Shown here piece by piece: positions 15,359 to 27,762 of a stretch of 64,000 nucleotides of DNA. The stretch spans positions 4,154,001-4,218,000 of the forward strand of contig JAKJHU010000039.1 of NCBI GenBank assembly GCA_022316685.1, in the 5' to 3' direction. The number at the start of each line of letters is the position of its first letter. Positions within the stretch are counted from its first letter, which is position 1. Below the pieces are notes generated by a model that saw only the letters and a program-made list of their open reading frames with translations, did not search any database and was not told the origin of the DNA. Origin of the DNA: Progne subis subis (Eukaryota; Chordata; Aves; Passeriformes; Hirundinidae). Made by a program: the position numbers and the translations under genes.

Positions 15359-18300
15359 ATTGATGGGACTGTTGACCATGTGAGAGTTGTTTCATCAAAT
15401 CCTCCCTGCCAGCACAAGCCTCACCTATTTCCTATTGTGAAGAAAATGGTGTCAATCCCTTGAGCAGAAGAGATCCCTCATTGCCTCCATTCAGCTGCAG
15501 AATTCCCAAACAGCAGCAAGCTTCCAGCATACACAGCTGCTGCTGCTACAGTCTGTCACCAGCTTAGTCAATCATCCGTTATTTATTTCCAAACTGTATG
15601 TAAAGCTCTGTAGCGTAGCCTTTTATGTCCATATACAGGGAAAAGAAGAGAAAGAACTTCTGAAAGGCCAGGAGAACAAAAACAGAGAAGCGTCTGAAAT
15701 CCTTTGTTGGGGAAATTGTCTTATAGTTGTAGTTATATCCAAGGAAGAGAGGAAAGGAAAATAAAATCACATTTAACAGAAGGTGCCACCTTGGTACAAG
15801 TTTTTTTGATCTCTCGATATCATTTGTTGCAATCAAAAATTCCTTTTTAGAACATGAGCTCCTTTGTTTACAAGTGTCTATCAAATGCAACATACTTGGA
15901 GAGTACTGTGCATGTCTTCGTCCCCAGTCTGCATTCTGTGTCGGGTCAGTTCGTCGTGCGGGCTGTTTGATGCCTGCTGACTGCCTGGTTGAGAATGGTT
16001 AATCAGGACTACAATTAATCTCCCAGGAATAGTGTACAATCAAGGAAGAATAGCCCACAGAAATGTTTGCAAGCAAATAAGAGAGTCTCGGTGACAAGAC
16101 GCTGCTTGTATGCGTATATGAGCAGCGTCTTTGTCACAAAAAATGCTTGCTGACAATACTAAGAGGTAGATGGTTAAACAGAGCAGCTCTTCAGAATTAA
16201 AACAACTGTTCCAAATTCTGGTTTTAGCATTCTGTATTATTTCTTTCTTTTTCATAAATGCAGTAACAAATTGCTGACTAAGAGGCTTACTCATGAACCC
16301 AGGACAGGTCAAATCAAAACAAGTTAACATCATTCCCAGTGTTTCTTTTTGCACTTTAATTAAAAATGAGTACTCTGATTTGCAGAACAGTTGCACTGGA
16401 AGGGAATGCTGTGAAAAAAAAAGTTTGAAAAACACTTTTAACCTCTTAAAATCAGCTGCTGACATCACATCTGCAGGCTGCAGCTCTAATCTCCAAGTGA
16501 ACCCCAGTGTTCTGGGTAGCTCTTGCACCGTACTCAGGCTGAACTAAAGAGCAGCAAGGTTGATTACTCTGTTGTGTGAGAAAAGAGTAGATCTGGGAAA
16601 AATCACACTCACATCTTGCTCATCAGATGGATATTGAGAACCACAAAGTAGGCACTCCTATATCTTTCGGCCCTCTATCTTATCTTCCATCATCCAAAGA
16701 TGTCCTAATTCTGAAGGCACATCTACGCCAGGCAAAGGAGAGTGCTGTGAGGTTTTTGAGTTAGCAGTGACCTAGATCTGACTTGAGAACAATGCTTTTC
16801 CTGAGACCCTAAGGAAGCAGACCCTCTCTCCACTGTTAGTTGCTACTGCCCCAGGGATACCTACAGAACCGCCTAATGCTCCACCAGACCATTATGGGCT
16901 CGAGTTACTGCGTATCAGCTGTTCTACCAGCCTGGCAGGGTGCCTGTTCCAACCCTCCATGGAGGCGAAGGCACTCATTCCTGTAATGCTGAAAGACTGC
17001 ATATTGAGAGGCATTAGTGGGGAATAAGAGGCTGCATAGAAGCAGTTACTGCAGGTCTGCTCATGTCAGGCATCCTCCTACTGGCCAGGTAAATGGCAAG
17101 TAGTTCAATGTTAGAAAAGATCACTTAAACACAAGAGTGACCAGGTGACACTTCCTGTTCAGATCTATAAAGGAGTGCAGACTAAGTCATTTGGCTTTGA
17201 GTCTAATGAGACAGTATGTGAGTGAAACTGGAAGCTGAATTACTGAACAACACAAAAAAGAATCCTAAAATCCACTGGCTCCCCATGAACATGGAATTGC
17301 TGTTACTCTGAAGAGAAATGCTATCCAATAGTCACCAGCAGTAAAGCCTCCTTAGTTTGTCTACATTAGGACTGTTGCCTGGCCTTTACATCATGCTTAC
17401 ATCTTCAGGATCGAGCAGTGATTGCAGCTGCATTCCAGGATAAGTGCATATTTATCATTACTTGCCCATTACCTAAAGAGCTCACACCAGCACCCTTGGG
17501 TTCAACTCGCACATACGGCTGTAACTCATACAGCTGAATTCTTCCATGGTATCATATAGGCACACATCAAAAGTGCATCAACTACCTCTAAGCTGGAAAA
17601 ACCATCTCTCTCTTAGTTTTTTGGCTTAGTTGGTTTTTGTTTTTTTTTTTTATGAGATTAAAAATGACACATGATAGCAAATGGAAATGCTTGTGCTTCT
17701 AATTGCTTGTTCTGTGTGAGACCCAGCAATTCCCAACTTCAGATGAACTGCAAGAAGAAAACTACAAGCAGCAACTTTACAGAGCAAGCAGACCTGCTAG
17801 AGAAGTGTTTGCTTTTTTTAATATCTGGTCTGGCAGTGTGTGAAGGAGTTAAGTTCTCACAACAAGCAGAGCTGTCTGGAAAGTTCCTAGTTTGGCAATG
17901 TCTTTGAAAACCAGGGCTTACAAGAATTGTCTTGCATATCCCATCTGTTTTCATTGTCTTATGTCATGGCACAATCTTTGCTAAGGTAACGGTTTAATGC
18001 CTACTAACTTTGTCATTCTGGAGGGGTATCAAGCCCTGGACTCTGGGAAGGTTCTCGCTGTGCTAGACATACTTGATTGGGCTGATGTCAAAGAGAGTTT
18101 GTGCTGTTTTCCTATCTGGTCTCAAAAGCCCTGCAAGTTGTTGATGGTGGTCAGAGTGGCCTCTGAGGAGAAACAGGCTATTTCAGGAAGTGTGGCTGAT
18201 GATACAGTATATGGTACTGTCCCCTAAGAGAGCACTTAGCCACTCTGCCGGCAGACTGGCAGGCCCTGAAGCTCAGTCAGCTGTGCTATCTTTGGAATAG

Positions 18301-19110
18301 AGGTGAGACAAAGGTGTTTTGTGGTCCTGACCTTTAACATGCCTGTGCTGTTATTGAGTTTGAAGGGTAAACTGCAGGGCCTGAGTCAAATTTCAGTGTA
18401 AATGCATTTGTACTTGCTTTTCCAGTTGGATGTAGTTATTCTGTTTGCTTTTCTCTCTCTCTCTCCTAATATGCTGAGGGTGCTGCAGTGCACAGCTAAG
18501 CAGATGGCTCACTTCATCCTAGAGACAGATCCAGTTCTGAGCACAGGGATTCTTGTATCTAAAGAAGTGCTCCAGTGAAACCATTTGAGTAAAAGCTGCA
18601 TGGAGATCATTAAGCTCATTTACCACATATATGGGTGATTTCCTTACAAGAAAAAGGAATAAAAACTATGAAAGAGGAATGCTGCTTGCTGTATCTCCAA
18701 CATTCACCGTGCAGCATATGGGGTTTTCCTGAGGACGCGCGTTCCCAGATTTCCTACAAACAAATTTGTGAGGTCTGGTGAGCACAAAGCCCCAGGCAGT
18801 GTGGTCACAGACTTACCATCTGTGTACCATCTCAGTAGCATCGGCCCTGCAGTTTACATGAGGTTCTCATCTTTCAAATTTTGTTTTAAAAATCGTTCTG
18901 TTCCCCATCCAGACAGCTTTCCAGGCCAGGTCTCATCTTCCAGGACACTGCAGTGATGGAAGGTGGCCAGCATTGTGTGATATCAGTTTAACTGTGTGTA
19001 CAGTAAGAGCTTAAATGAACTTTGAGCGAGGAAAAAATCATTGCTTCATCCTACAAAGAGAAGAGGAATTCTAATAGATCTTGATGTGTGAATTACTTTC
19101 AAACTCATGT

Positions 19111-19128
19111 ATTGGTAATATTACCAAT
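19111..19128. repeat. 18-bp perfect palindrome
   Basis: The sequence ATTGGTAATATTACCAAT reads the same on both strands. There is no spacer. No protein site can be assigned with confidence. Confidence 0.9.
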
Positions 19129-19676
19129 GTAAGGTCTCAAGTGTGGACATGTAGAGATTAGTACTATCCCTATTTAATTGAAGCTCATGAAAAATCCCAC
19201 TGCAGAAAATTTATTTAGTGGTTCCTGCAACACACTGTTATTTATATTAACACACTGTAGGCTGTTTGAAAGGTATTTCTTTCCCCATAAGCTGTCATGC
19301 GCAGCTTACATTAACAATATTGCCCTGAGGAGAGTCAGATGAGCAGTCCTTATGGACGTCTGTGTACACCTGTCACAATATTTCTTAGCCCTGAGCAGGA
19401 GTGTCCTGGCAGCTCAGGAAATAAAGATTTCCTGGTGTTGAGGAGACTGAATAGAATCAAAATGGACTATTTTCCTCCAAAATGAAAATATTTATATTCA
19501 TATAGATTTTTAAATTACTCATTGACTGTGCCTCTATTTGCTCCTCTGACTGCATGTCCTATCAACTAACTCCCCAATGACTGCAGTATCCACATTTAAT
19601 TTAATTCTTAACCCATTGGTGTTCAAGTAAGTATGGTTTGCTTATGAGGATCAGCCTAGATAAATCTCTCATTGGG

Positions 19677-19835
19677 CCCTCCCTCCCTTCCTTCCTTCCT
19701 TCCTTCCTTCCTTCCTTCCTCCCTCCCTCCCTCCCTTCCTTCCTTCCTTCCTTCCTTCCTTCCTTCCTTCCTTCCTTCCTTCCTTCCTTCCTTCCTTCCT
19801 TCCTTCCCTCCCTCCTTCCCTCCTTCCTTTCTTCC
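19677..19835 (+). repeat. (CCTT/CCCT)n polypyrimidine microsatellite
   Basis: Roughly 160 bp of pure C/T on the plus strand, built from CCTT units with two blocks of CCCT variants near each end. The opposite strand is (GGAA)n. Mirror symmetry and strand purity make it a candidate for triplex (H-DNA) formation. The apparent ORFs on both strands here are composition artefacts. Confidence 0.98.
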
Positions 19836-20673
19836 ATTGTAAAATTATTTATTTGACTGTTTTTATCACAATTCTAGGCTTAGAAATGCCAGTACTAAAA
19901 AATGCAGAGTAGTTAGGAGAAAAAGCTATGCTTGACCTTTTTAGCAAGATTGCTTATTCTGTACTGGGAATTTTTTAAATTGTACTGAATAAATTTGATT
20001 AAAGAGGAATGCAAAAAGATAAACACATGCATTTTAAAATATGAAATTCATCTAGAAAGAGAAATATGGGATAAATGCAGCTTTCCACGTCCACTTTTAT
20101 AAATGTTCAAAGACAAAGGAGACATTTGATCTGCTGTAAAAGCCAGTATGGATGAGAAAGTAGAAAACCCATGAGCAACACAAAAATTCAGGCTACTGCT
20201 TCTGTGTCCTTGATACTCACCTGAGAATTGGTTTGTAGTGATCAATTATTCTGCCCAGAATAGAGCCCAAGGTTTCATCTCAAAGGCTAGTAAGTCATTA
20301 GCCATATAATGTTCCTCTCCACTCACCTTTCCTCTTTAGGAAGGAACAACAGTGAGTTGAATAGATGGATAATATGGATGGAAGAGATACTCCAGTAATC
20401 CTGGAGCTAAAATCTGAAAGATATTGATTTCATCACAGGTCTTATAGTGGATTTACAAAGGCAAGAAAACTCATTTAACCTTCCCTTCCTTAAATCCAAA
20501 CCCTGTTCTGACTTGGAATAAAAAAATCATAAAATTAACAGGATTGAGAGACTTGATAAAGTGTCAGGCACTAAACAAGGATTATTTTGGGGCTGTACAG
20601 CTGTATAAGGCTGTATAGCTCCGTAAGGCTCAAGCTGTCCTTTTTCAGTACAGAGCCCCAGTGGATTGAGCCC
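19836..20673. other. Spacer between microsatellite and minisatellite
   Basis: Non-coding AT-rich DNA. From about 20592 to 20637 there is a degenerate short repetition of a 'gctgtataaggctgtatag' type just before the minisatellite, possibly a decayed older repeat. Nothing else is recognised. Confidence 0.5.
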
Positions 20674-20707
20674 CCAGTTCAAACCAGTTCAAACCGGTCC
20701 AAACCAG
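20674..20707 (-). repeat. Inverted units at the left edge of the minisatellite
   Basis: Three and a half units (CCAGTTCAAA, CCAGTTCAAA, CCGGTCCAAA, CCAG) run in the opposite orientation to the main array, separated from it by a few C residues. The junction near 20708-20711 is therefore a head-to-head inversion that could fold into a hairpin with neighbouring units. Confidence 0.95.
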
Positions 20708-20710
20708 CCC

Positions 20711-22000
20711 CAGTTTGAACCGGTTTGAACTGGTTTATACCGGTTTGGACTGGTTTGAACTGGTTTGGGCCGGTTTGAACTGGTTTAGACTGGTTTAGAC
20801 CTGTTTGAACGGGTTTAGACTGGTTTGAACTGGTTTAGACCGGTTTGTACCGGTTTGGACTGGTTTAGACCGGTTTGGACTGGTTTAGACCGGTTTGAAC
20901 TGGTTTGGACCGGTTTGAACCGGTTTGGACCGGTTTGAACTGGTATAGACCGGTTTGAACTGGTTTGAACCGGTTTGGACTGGTTTGGACCGGTTTGGAC
21001 CGGTTTGGACCGGTTTGAACTGGTATAGACCGGTTTGGACCGGTTTGAACTGGTTTGAACGAGTTTGAACTGTTTTGGACCGGTTTGAACTGGTTTGGAC
21101 CGGTTTGGACCGGTTTGAACTGGTATAGACCGGTTTGGACTGGTTTGAACTGGTTTAGACCGGTTTGAACCGGTTTGGACCAGTTTAGACCAGTTTGGAC
21201 CGGTTTGAACCGGTTTAGACCGGTTTGAACCGGTTTAGACCGGTTGGGACCGGTTTGAACTGGTATAGACCGGTTTGAACTGGTATAGACCGGTTTGAAC
21301 TGGTTTGGACCAGTTTAGACCAGTTTGAACTGGTTTGAACTGGTTTGGACCGGTTTGAACTGGTTTGGACCGGTTTGAACCGGTTTGGACCGGTTTGAAC
21401 TGGTATAGACCGGTTTGAACTGGTTTGAACCGGTTTGGACTGGTTTGGACTGGTTTGGACCGGTTTGGACCGGTTTGGACCGGTTTGAACTGGTTTGAAC
21501 CAGTTTGAACTGTTTTGGACCGGTTTGAACTGGTTTGGACCGGTTTGGACCGGTTTGAACTGGTATAGACCGGTTTGGACTGGTTTGAACTGGTTTGAAC
21601 CAGTTCGAACTGGTTTAGACTAGTTTGAACTGGTTTGAACCGGTTTAGACCGGTTTGGACCGGTTTGAACTGGTTTAGACTGGTTTGGACCGGTTTAGAC
21701 CGGTTTGAACTGGTATAGACCGGTTTGAACCGGTTTGAACTGGTTCGGACCGGTTTGAACTGGTTCGGACCGGTTTGAACTGGTTTGGACCGGTTTGAAC
21801 CAGTTTGGACCGGTTTGAACTGGTTTGGACCGGTTTAGACCGGTTTGAGCTGGTTTAGACTGGTTTGGACTGGTTTAGACCGGTTTGAACCGGTTTGAAC
21901 TGGTTTGGACCGGTTTGGACTGGTTTGGACCGTTTTGAACCGGTTTGTACCGGTTTATACTGGTTTGAACCAGTTTGAACTAGTTTGGACCGGTTTGGTT
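20711..22000 (+). repeat. 10-bp-unit minisatellite, 129 consecutive units of YGGTTTRRAC
   Basis: From 20711 every successive block of ten bases is a variant of C/T-GGTTT-(GA, GG, AG or TA)-AC, with no insertion or deletion changing the register to about 22000 (the last unit is partial). The commonest forms are CGGTTTGAAC, TGGTTTGAAC, CGGTTTGGAC and TGGTTTAGAC; a variant TGGTATAGAC occurs eight times, always preceded by CGGTTTGAAC. A 120-bp segment at 21031-21150 recurs at 21471-21590 with one difference, showing higher-order amplification. Open frames across it are an artefact of periodic sequence. It lies about 7.4 kb upstream of the MED6 start and 9.7 kb from the TTC9 start. Confidence 0.98.
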
Positions 22001-25000
22001 CATATGTAAGGACATATCCTGCTGGGCAGAAATGCAATTTCCCACAGATGCGATTTTTTACAGATGCAGCACTGTATACGTGAATGAAACACTTTGCTGT
22101 TGATTTGTGCCATACTGCGGAAGCCCATCCTGCAGAAACAGCCCAACTGATGAAGGGTGATCATTGCCCTGCCTTCTGTTTCTTCCCTTGAACACCAGTA
22201 TACACTTCACGGCACTGAATCAAGCTGTGAAGGACAGTCATGTGGTGTAATGCGATGGTAAATGTTATTTTTTGACAGAATTGTAGGACGTACAGTTTGT
22301 CTGTATTCATCTCCTGATGTTCCTATTACCATCACTTATCACTGCATCATGATAGCTTCTGAGTCCCGGGGAAGCCCCACTGTGGTAGGTGCTATAGGAA
22401 CACGACTGGCTTTGCTGGTTTGGCTTCACTCCAGTAGTTCAGCTATACTCATGTATCTCTTGTCTTGCTATTCTAATTTTTTCCTGCTCAACAAATGGAA
22501 TGTTTAAACCACTGGGGAGAAGAGGGCGGGGGAAATGATCAAATAAGATAATTTGATTTTTAGTCCGTAAGTGTCCTCGCTCCAGTCTCTATTGCACTGA
22601 TAGAAAAACATGACTAGTTCTTTGCTGGATGTGTAAATATCCCACCCAGCATGTTATGTAAGTTACCACGTACTTGCTGACTTCAGTATGATCTGCAAAG
22701 CAAAGGGGTGCTGTGGCTCTTTCCATTACACAGGTGGGGCTCTGGTATCAGTGTGGGTTCATCACTTGTTTGGAGCAGATGCTGAATCTCTGTGATGCGA
22801 GCTTAATTATTTTAACCTCCTCTTTCCTACCAAAGACCGGTTTAAAGTATGTAAAACTGGCTCACTCTTGGCTGATGAGGTTGAGAGAATACTTGAGATG
22901 GAGGGTTCTCACATGTGCAAAAATGTGAGAATGCTGCTAAGCTGCTTTGTCCCGGCTTTGTACATCCTGATGTCAGGGTCTCAAGTACAGGCTCTGCAAG
23001 TTTCTGTGAAGTGGCATAGCAACTCTGATCTCAGTCTCTGCTGATGGACAGTGCAGCACCAGCATGATGGGCTGATACTGTTCTGGTACCCAAGGGATCT
23101 ACTTGCTTCTTTGGGATCCTACTGAAGCAAAGTATAAGATAACCTGTATTTGGGTAGGGAAACCTGGAATTTTTTTAATGTAGCCTGTAATATTGTTAGA
23201 TATTATGTTAATAATATGTTAAAATTTTGTTAGTCCTGCGGAAGAAAGGACAGAGAGTGGGATTTCTCTATAAATTGCAGATCCCAGAGCCCATGCTGAT
23301 CACCAATTCACTCGTAATTTCCTACTCCATAGAGGACCTTGCACCTTAGAGGCTATAGGGCAACAAAATGAAGCCTATAATTACACTCTGCAGCCACTTC
23401 TGAAGGGAAGGGAAGAGGAACACAGACCTTCTCAGCCACATATGTCGTGGCCAAGGAAATCCCCCCTCTGAAAATACCTTGATCAGACTAAGCGGTCAAA
23501 AGCCCATGTAGCTGTTGAGATGAAAGGCCCCCATAAAGTCATGCCATCTCTACCAAACTGAGCCTTTCCTCTCTCCAAAACAGTGTCCAATTACCTTTGG
23601 TAAAACCTTTGATATATGCAAAATTACCCAGCAGGGAAGGAACACTTTGTTGTAGATAATTTTTCACAGGCCCAGCAAATTGGCCAGGTTGTCCACCTTA
23701 GGTTAGCTCAGACATTAGTTCCTGCTCACTCTGGGACGAGCAGCCCTGGCTATGCAGCCATTACCTGGGCTCAACTTGCCTGCCTTCAATTTTGCATAAT
23801 GTGGAGGCACAGATGAAGAAGAACAGTGCAGCCAGGACAGAAATAATGTGGTTTTTTTCAGTACCTGTTGAGACGGGGACACATAAAATTCCTGCGAAGG
23901 AGGCAAAGGTGTTAGAGTTAACAGGCAACCAACACCAGGAAAAGATAGTGCAAAAGGAGAGCAGGGAAAAAGGGCTCCAATTAAAGACCTGCCTGGACCA
24001 TTAGGGACCTGGGAAAAGAGACAAAGTATGCACACTAAGATTTAATGGTAGGTGAGGACAACGGTTTTAGATAGATGGAAAGTGCAGAGAAAAAGCATTT
24101 GTGACTCAACGGACAGAGCAGAAATGAAAATTCTTCACTGAAGTGAAATAGACCCCTTTTAGCATTATGAGGCCTGCAGTTGTCGAAGCAGAGATATTGC
24201 TAGACAATTTAGTTAATGTTCTGCCACCATTGCTGCTTGCTGCATTTTGTAGCTCTCTCCAATCTTGAAACATATAAATTAAGTGTTTCTTTTGCTTTCC
24301 TGATCTGGTCAGCCTCTCTGTGTTTTGCATCCTCCCACTGGGAAGCACAGGGCTCACTGCCAAACTGAAGCTCTCTGTTTTTCAATGGAAAATAAAGTAA
24401 ATCAGGAAAACAAATCTTGATTTCTTCATCAGACTAGAGAGACTATTTTATTAAAGAACTCTTTCAGATCAGCCAACTGCCTGACTTAAAGGCATAGGAA
24501 TCATGGACTTTGCAATTTGGCCATATTTGGGGTTACAATGCACAGCAAAGTGATGGCATTCAAAGCTTACCGAGAGGTATCTGCCAAACACTAAGGCTGT
24601 GGTGCAACCCAGAGATTGGGAATATGTGCAATAAACAGGATATATGGTGAGAAGATTGTTTTGCTTTTCTCCCCTCCCTGTCCTGGGCAAGCCTTCCTTG
24701 CCAGCAGACACTGTTTGCTCGTTGGCAGTGACTGGGCCGGGGCTCTACTCCAGGGCCCTGATCTGCCCTTTGGAAAGTGGGGGGAAATAAAACATCAGTT
24801 GAATCCCAATCCAGCAAACAAATGCACACAAGCAGAGCTGTATGGGATGGAGGCTGTGCTCTGGAGTTGCCCGATAGCTTCATCTGCCCCTTGCTGGACA
24901 TCGGCCTGTATGTGACCTGTGCAGCTCTGGGGACATGGGACAGCTTCTGCTTCTCCCACCAGTCCCCTCTGGGTGATCCAACACCTGTAGATTGGACTTG

Positions 25001-25574
25001 CTGCATCCTTCTTTGTCATGGGCTTTTGCTTGACAAAGCCAATGCAGCAGCAGAGATGCTAAGGTGAGAGATGTCTGCAGAGACACAAAAGTCAGCATCT
25101 GCACTTGCTGGTTTTAATACATGATCATATGCAAGATGACATAGTTTGTGGTTCTTTGCTTGGAAGCTCATTTCCCCTCCTGCCTGCAGTTGCTAGCAGC
25201 CATGTGGCATCCTGACATTTCATCTTTATTAACTTCTTGACAGATAGCCTTTTGGGGCTTACTGGCAGATTAATTGTTTTCAGGAAGCTTTTAGACTGTT
25301 AGCAGGGTTTCATATTTTCTTTCTCCATTCTTTCGAACAGGAGACTCTAATAAAGTACTATGAGATGTATTAAAATACTCATGGATGCCAGGAACATTAC
25401 TCTTAGTGTCCCCCAGTTCCTTGCTCTTTGCAGCCCAGAGCTGAGAGCAACAAGGTGAGGGGGGGACGGACACAATTTTGAGCAGGGCACCAGCTGCAGC
25501 CATCATTGCAGCCACTTTAGTTAGATTTTCCCAGTGGCATTTTTCCAGGGAGAAAAAAGAGCTTACAAGCCTGG

Positions 25575-25575
<1 letters not shown>

Positions 25576-25607
<32 letters not shown>
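25576..25607 (+). repeat. 32-base poly-T tract
   Basis: Thirty-two uninterrupted T residues. It could be a simple-sequence expansion or the tail of an antisense retroinsertion; no element body or target duplication was recognised beside it. Confidence 0.98.
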
Positions 25608-25611
<4 letters not shown>

Positions 25612-27762
25612 GTCAATGCATGTGATTAGCAGTATTTATAAAAACTGTGCAGAAAACAGCATCTCAGGAAAAGGAAAAGAACACCCAGATGCACTGAGCA
25701 AAAAGAGAAATTAACAGACTCTGAAGTCAGCAAAAGTGCCTGATTAAGGATTTAAAAAACAGAATTTTGCAATTTGGCTGGGCTGTGGGTTTCTAAAGCA
25801 CAATTCAGTGATGGCTTTTGAGGCATACTGGAAGCTATTTTGTAAGTGACTGCATGTGTAATGCCATCTGAAGATACCAGAAACGTGAGTGTTTTCACGG
25901 TGGAAAGAAAGAAACTTCACAAGCAAAAAAATTAAAACAGAATATGGGTGATGAACTCATGGTAGCCCCTTCAAACATTTCCTTTCTCACCTTACAAATT
26001 TTGTGGTTTCAGCATTTTCTTTGCATTATCCATACATTCCTCTGTCTGGTTTGTTTACATCTTTCCCTCAAACCATGAGATAAAAATTTCTCATTCCTAT
26101 TTATTATAAACTAGCAGCAAATTGCTCATTTCATAAGTACTTCAAGCCCAGCAATTTTTCATTAGCACAAGAATTTAAATTTCCCTTGTGCTTCATTGCA
26201 GAACAAGATTTACTAGAACACAGAATGGGACTTGAAGATATTTACTATTAATCTGCGAATTCAAATGCAGGTGGGCAGAATCTGAGGTGCTGTGATGATA
26301 TCCTTGTTCGGAAGCCTCTGTTATGTTTTGGAGACCGCCCAGAGTTTAATGATAAGGATTCATAAACAATACTTTTCACCTGATGGTGCACTCTTATTTG
26401 TTCAGCCTCTGCAAACTGTTAGAAGCGTGCACAGAGATGGTTTTCCATCCCTTTTTAGGTGTAGCCCTCTCAGTTTGGCGGTGCTTATTTGAAACTATAA
26501 AGGGACTCCTTGGCAGTCTCCCTGCTGTACCCGTGTGGTTTGGAGCACTCAGCACTACCAGTCCTGCATCCACTGGAGATAATGAACTTTGTAAACTAGG
26601 GACACTCTCTTCTGTGACATGTAGGGGAGCATAGTAGGATGAGATTCCTCATTAGCTCTTACTAGAGAAATAGAGAAAAATAATTCCACTGTAGGGAGAG
26701 TGACACTAAATCACATCTGTACGCAAGGACTTGAAAAGGTGTCAGTTTTTATCCAAGTGTTTTATGCATTTTAAAGCACACAAATTGAATGAATATGTCT
26801 AAATATTCGTTGCTTAAGGTGCCTTTCTCTGACATCAAAAGCAGTGTGCATAAACTCCTCATTTTATGTGATAGCTTTCATTATCTCTCCATCTGTAATC
26901 CACACCTCCTGCTTAGAGGGACAGAACTCCAGTGCTCATTAGGACTCTCCCTTTAGAGGAAGCCAGGGAAAAAGCCCTTGTCTTTTATGCTATAGCAGAA
27001 GGTGAAAATGTTACCAGATGAACAATTCTTTCCAGCAGCGCTTTGGCTAGTCTCACCATATAATTGAAAATTCATTGTAAGCAATCAAGCCCCATTATTT
27101 CCTACCCAGGAATTTTTACTTTTTAGCCCCTTGCTCATCTGAAGACATACTTGCTGAGAAGAGGTACACAGTCAGCAGGAAAGGTGGACAATATGAATAA
27201 TTAAAATAGAGATTGAATTTCTATTTGTTACTGAAAATAAATGGTTTGCACAAAAATAGAATTAAACAGAGCATCAGAGATGCTCCAGAAGGATGGCTGT
27301 TATGTCTGGTAGCATTTTCCCCTCCAGGAGAATTGTTCATGACAGGGATATAGAGGTATTTGGTTTAGAATGGCAACCTATCATACTATTATTTGGAAAC
27401 ATTCTGGTGTGGCTAACACTAGATTGATGTGTTTGGCAAAGGTCGAAACTGCTAACGAGTAGCAGGTAACTAATGAATGGGGTTCTGCAGTGTGCACACA
27501 GGAGAATTATCCCATAGAAAAACACATATTACACAAAATATTATCTCAGCGACAAGGACAAGCACCCAGGAATTTAAAAAATAAGGTTAGATTTGATTTT
27601 TAATCTAGTTGTGCTATTAAATGATTCCAAGTAGTGTGTTTTCATGGCTTTCTTCTGAATTCAGTACTACGGTTGGACAGTGCTCTTCTGTTCAGTACTT
27701 TTTCTTCTACTGTTCAATCTTTTTTACTTATTTTTACTTATTTTGCCAATTAAGTGAATCTT

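Noticed and set aside
16040..16528. 162-codon minus-strand frame
   Set aside because: No recognisable domain, signal or splice context and no matching neighbours; a frame of this length occurs by chance in a 64-kb window.
19601..19856. Open frames of Lys/Glu/Gly/Arg or Ser/Phe/Leu/Pro repeats
   Set aside because: Translation of the (CCTT)n microsatellite on the two strands.
20674..22000. CRISPR array or telomere-like repeat
   Set aside because: There are no unique spacers, the unit is a continuous 10-bp tandem, and the sequence is not TTAGGG; the context is a vertebrate chromosome.
21855..22037. 60-codon minus-strand frame with a Lys-Pro-Val-Gln-Thr-Gly repeat
   Set aside because: It is a translation of the minisatellite units; an open frame is expected because most units lack stop codons in that phase.
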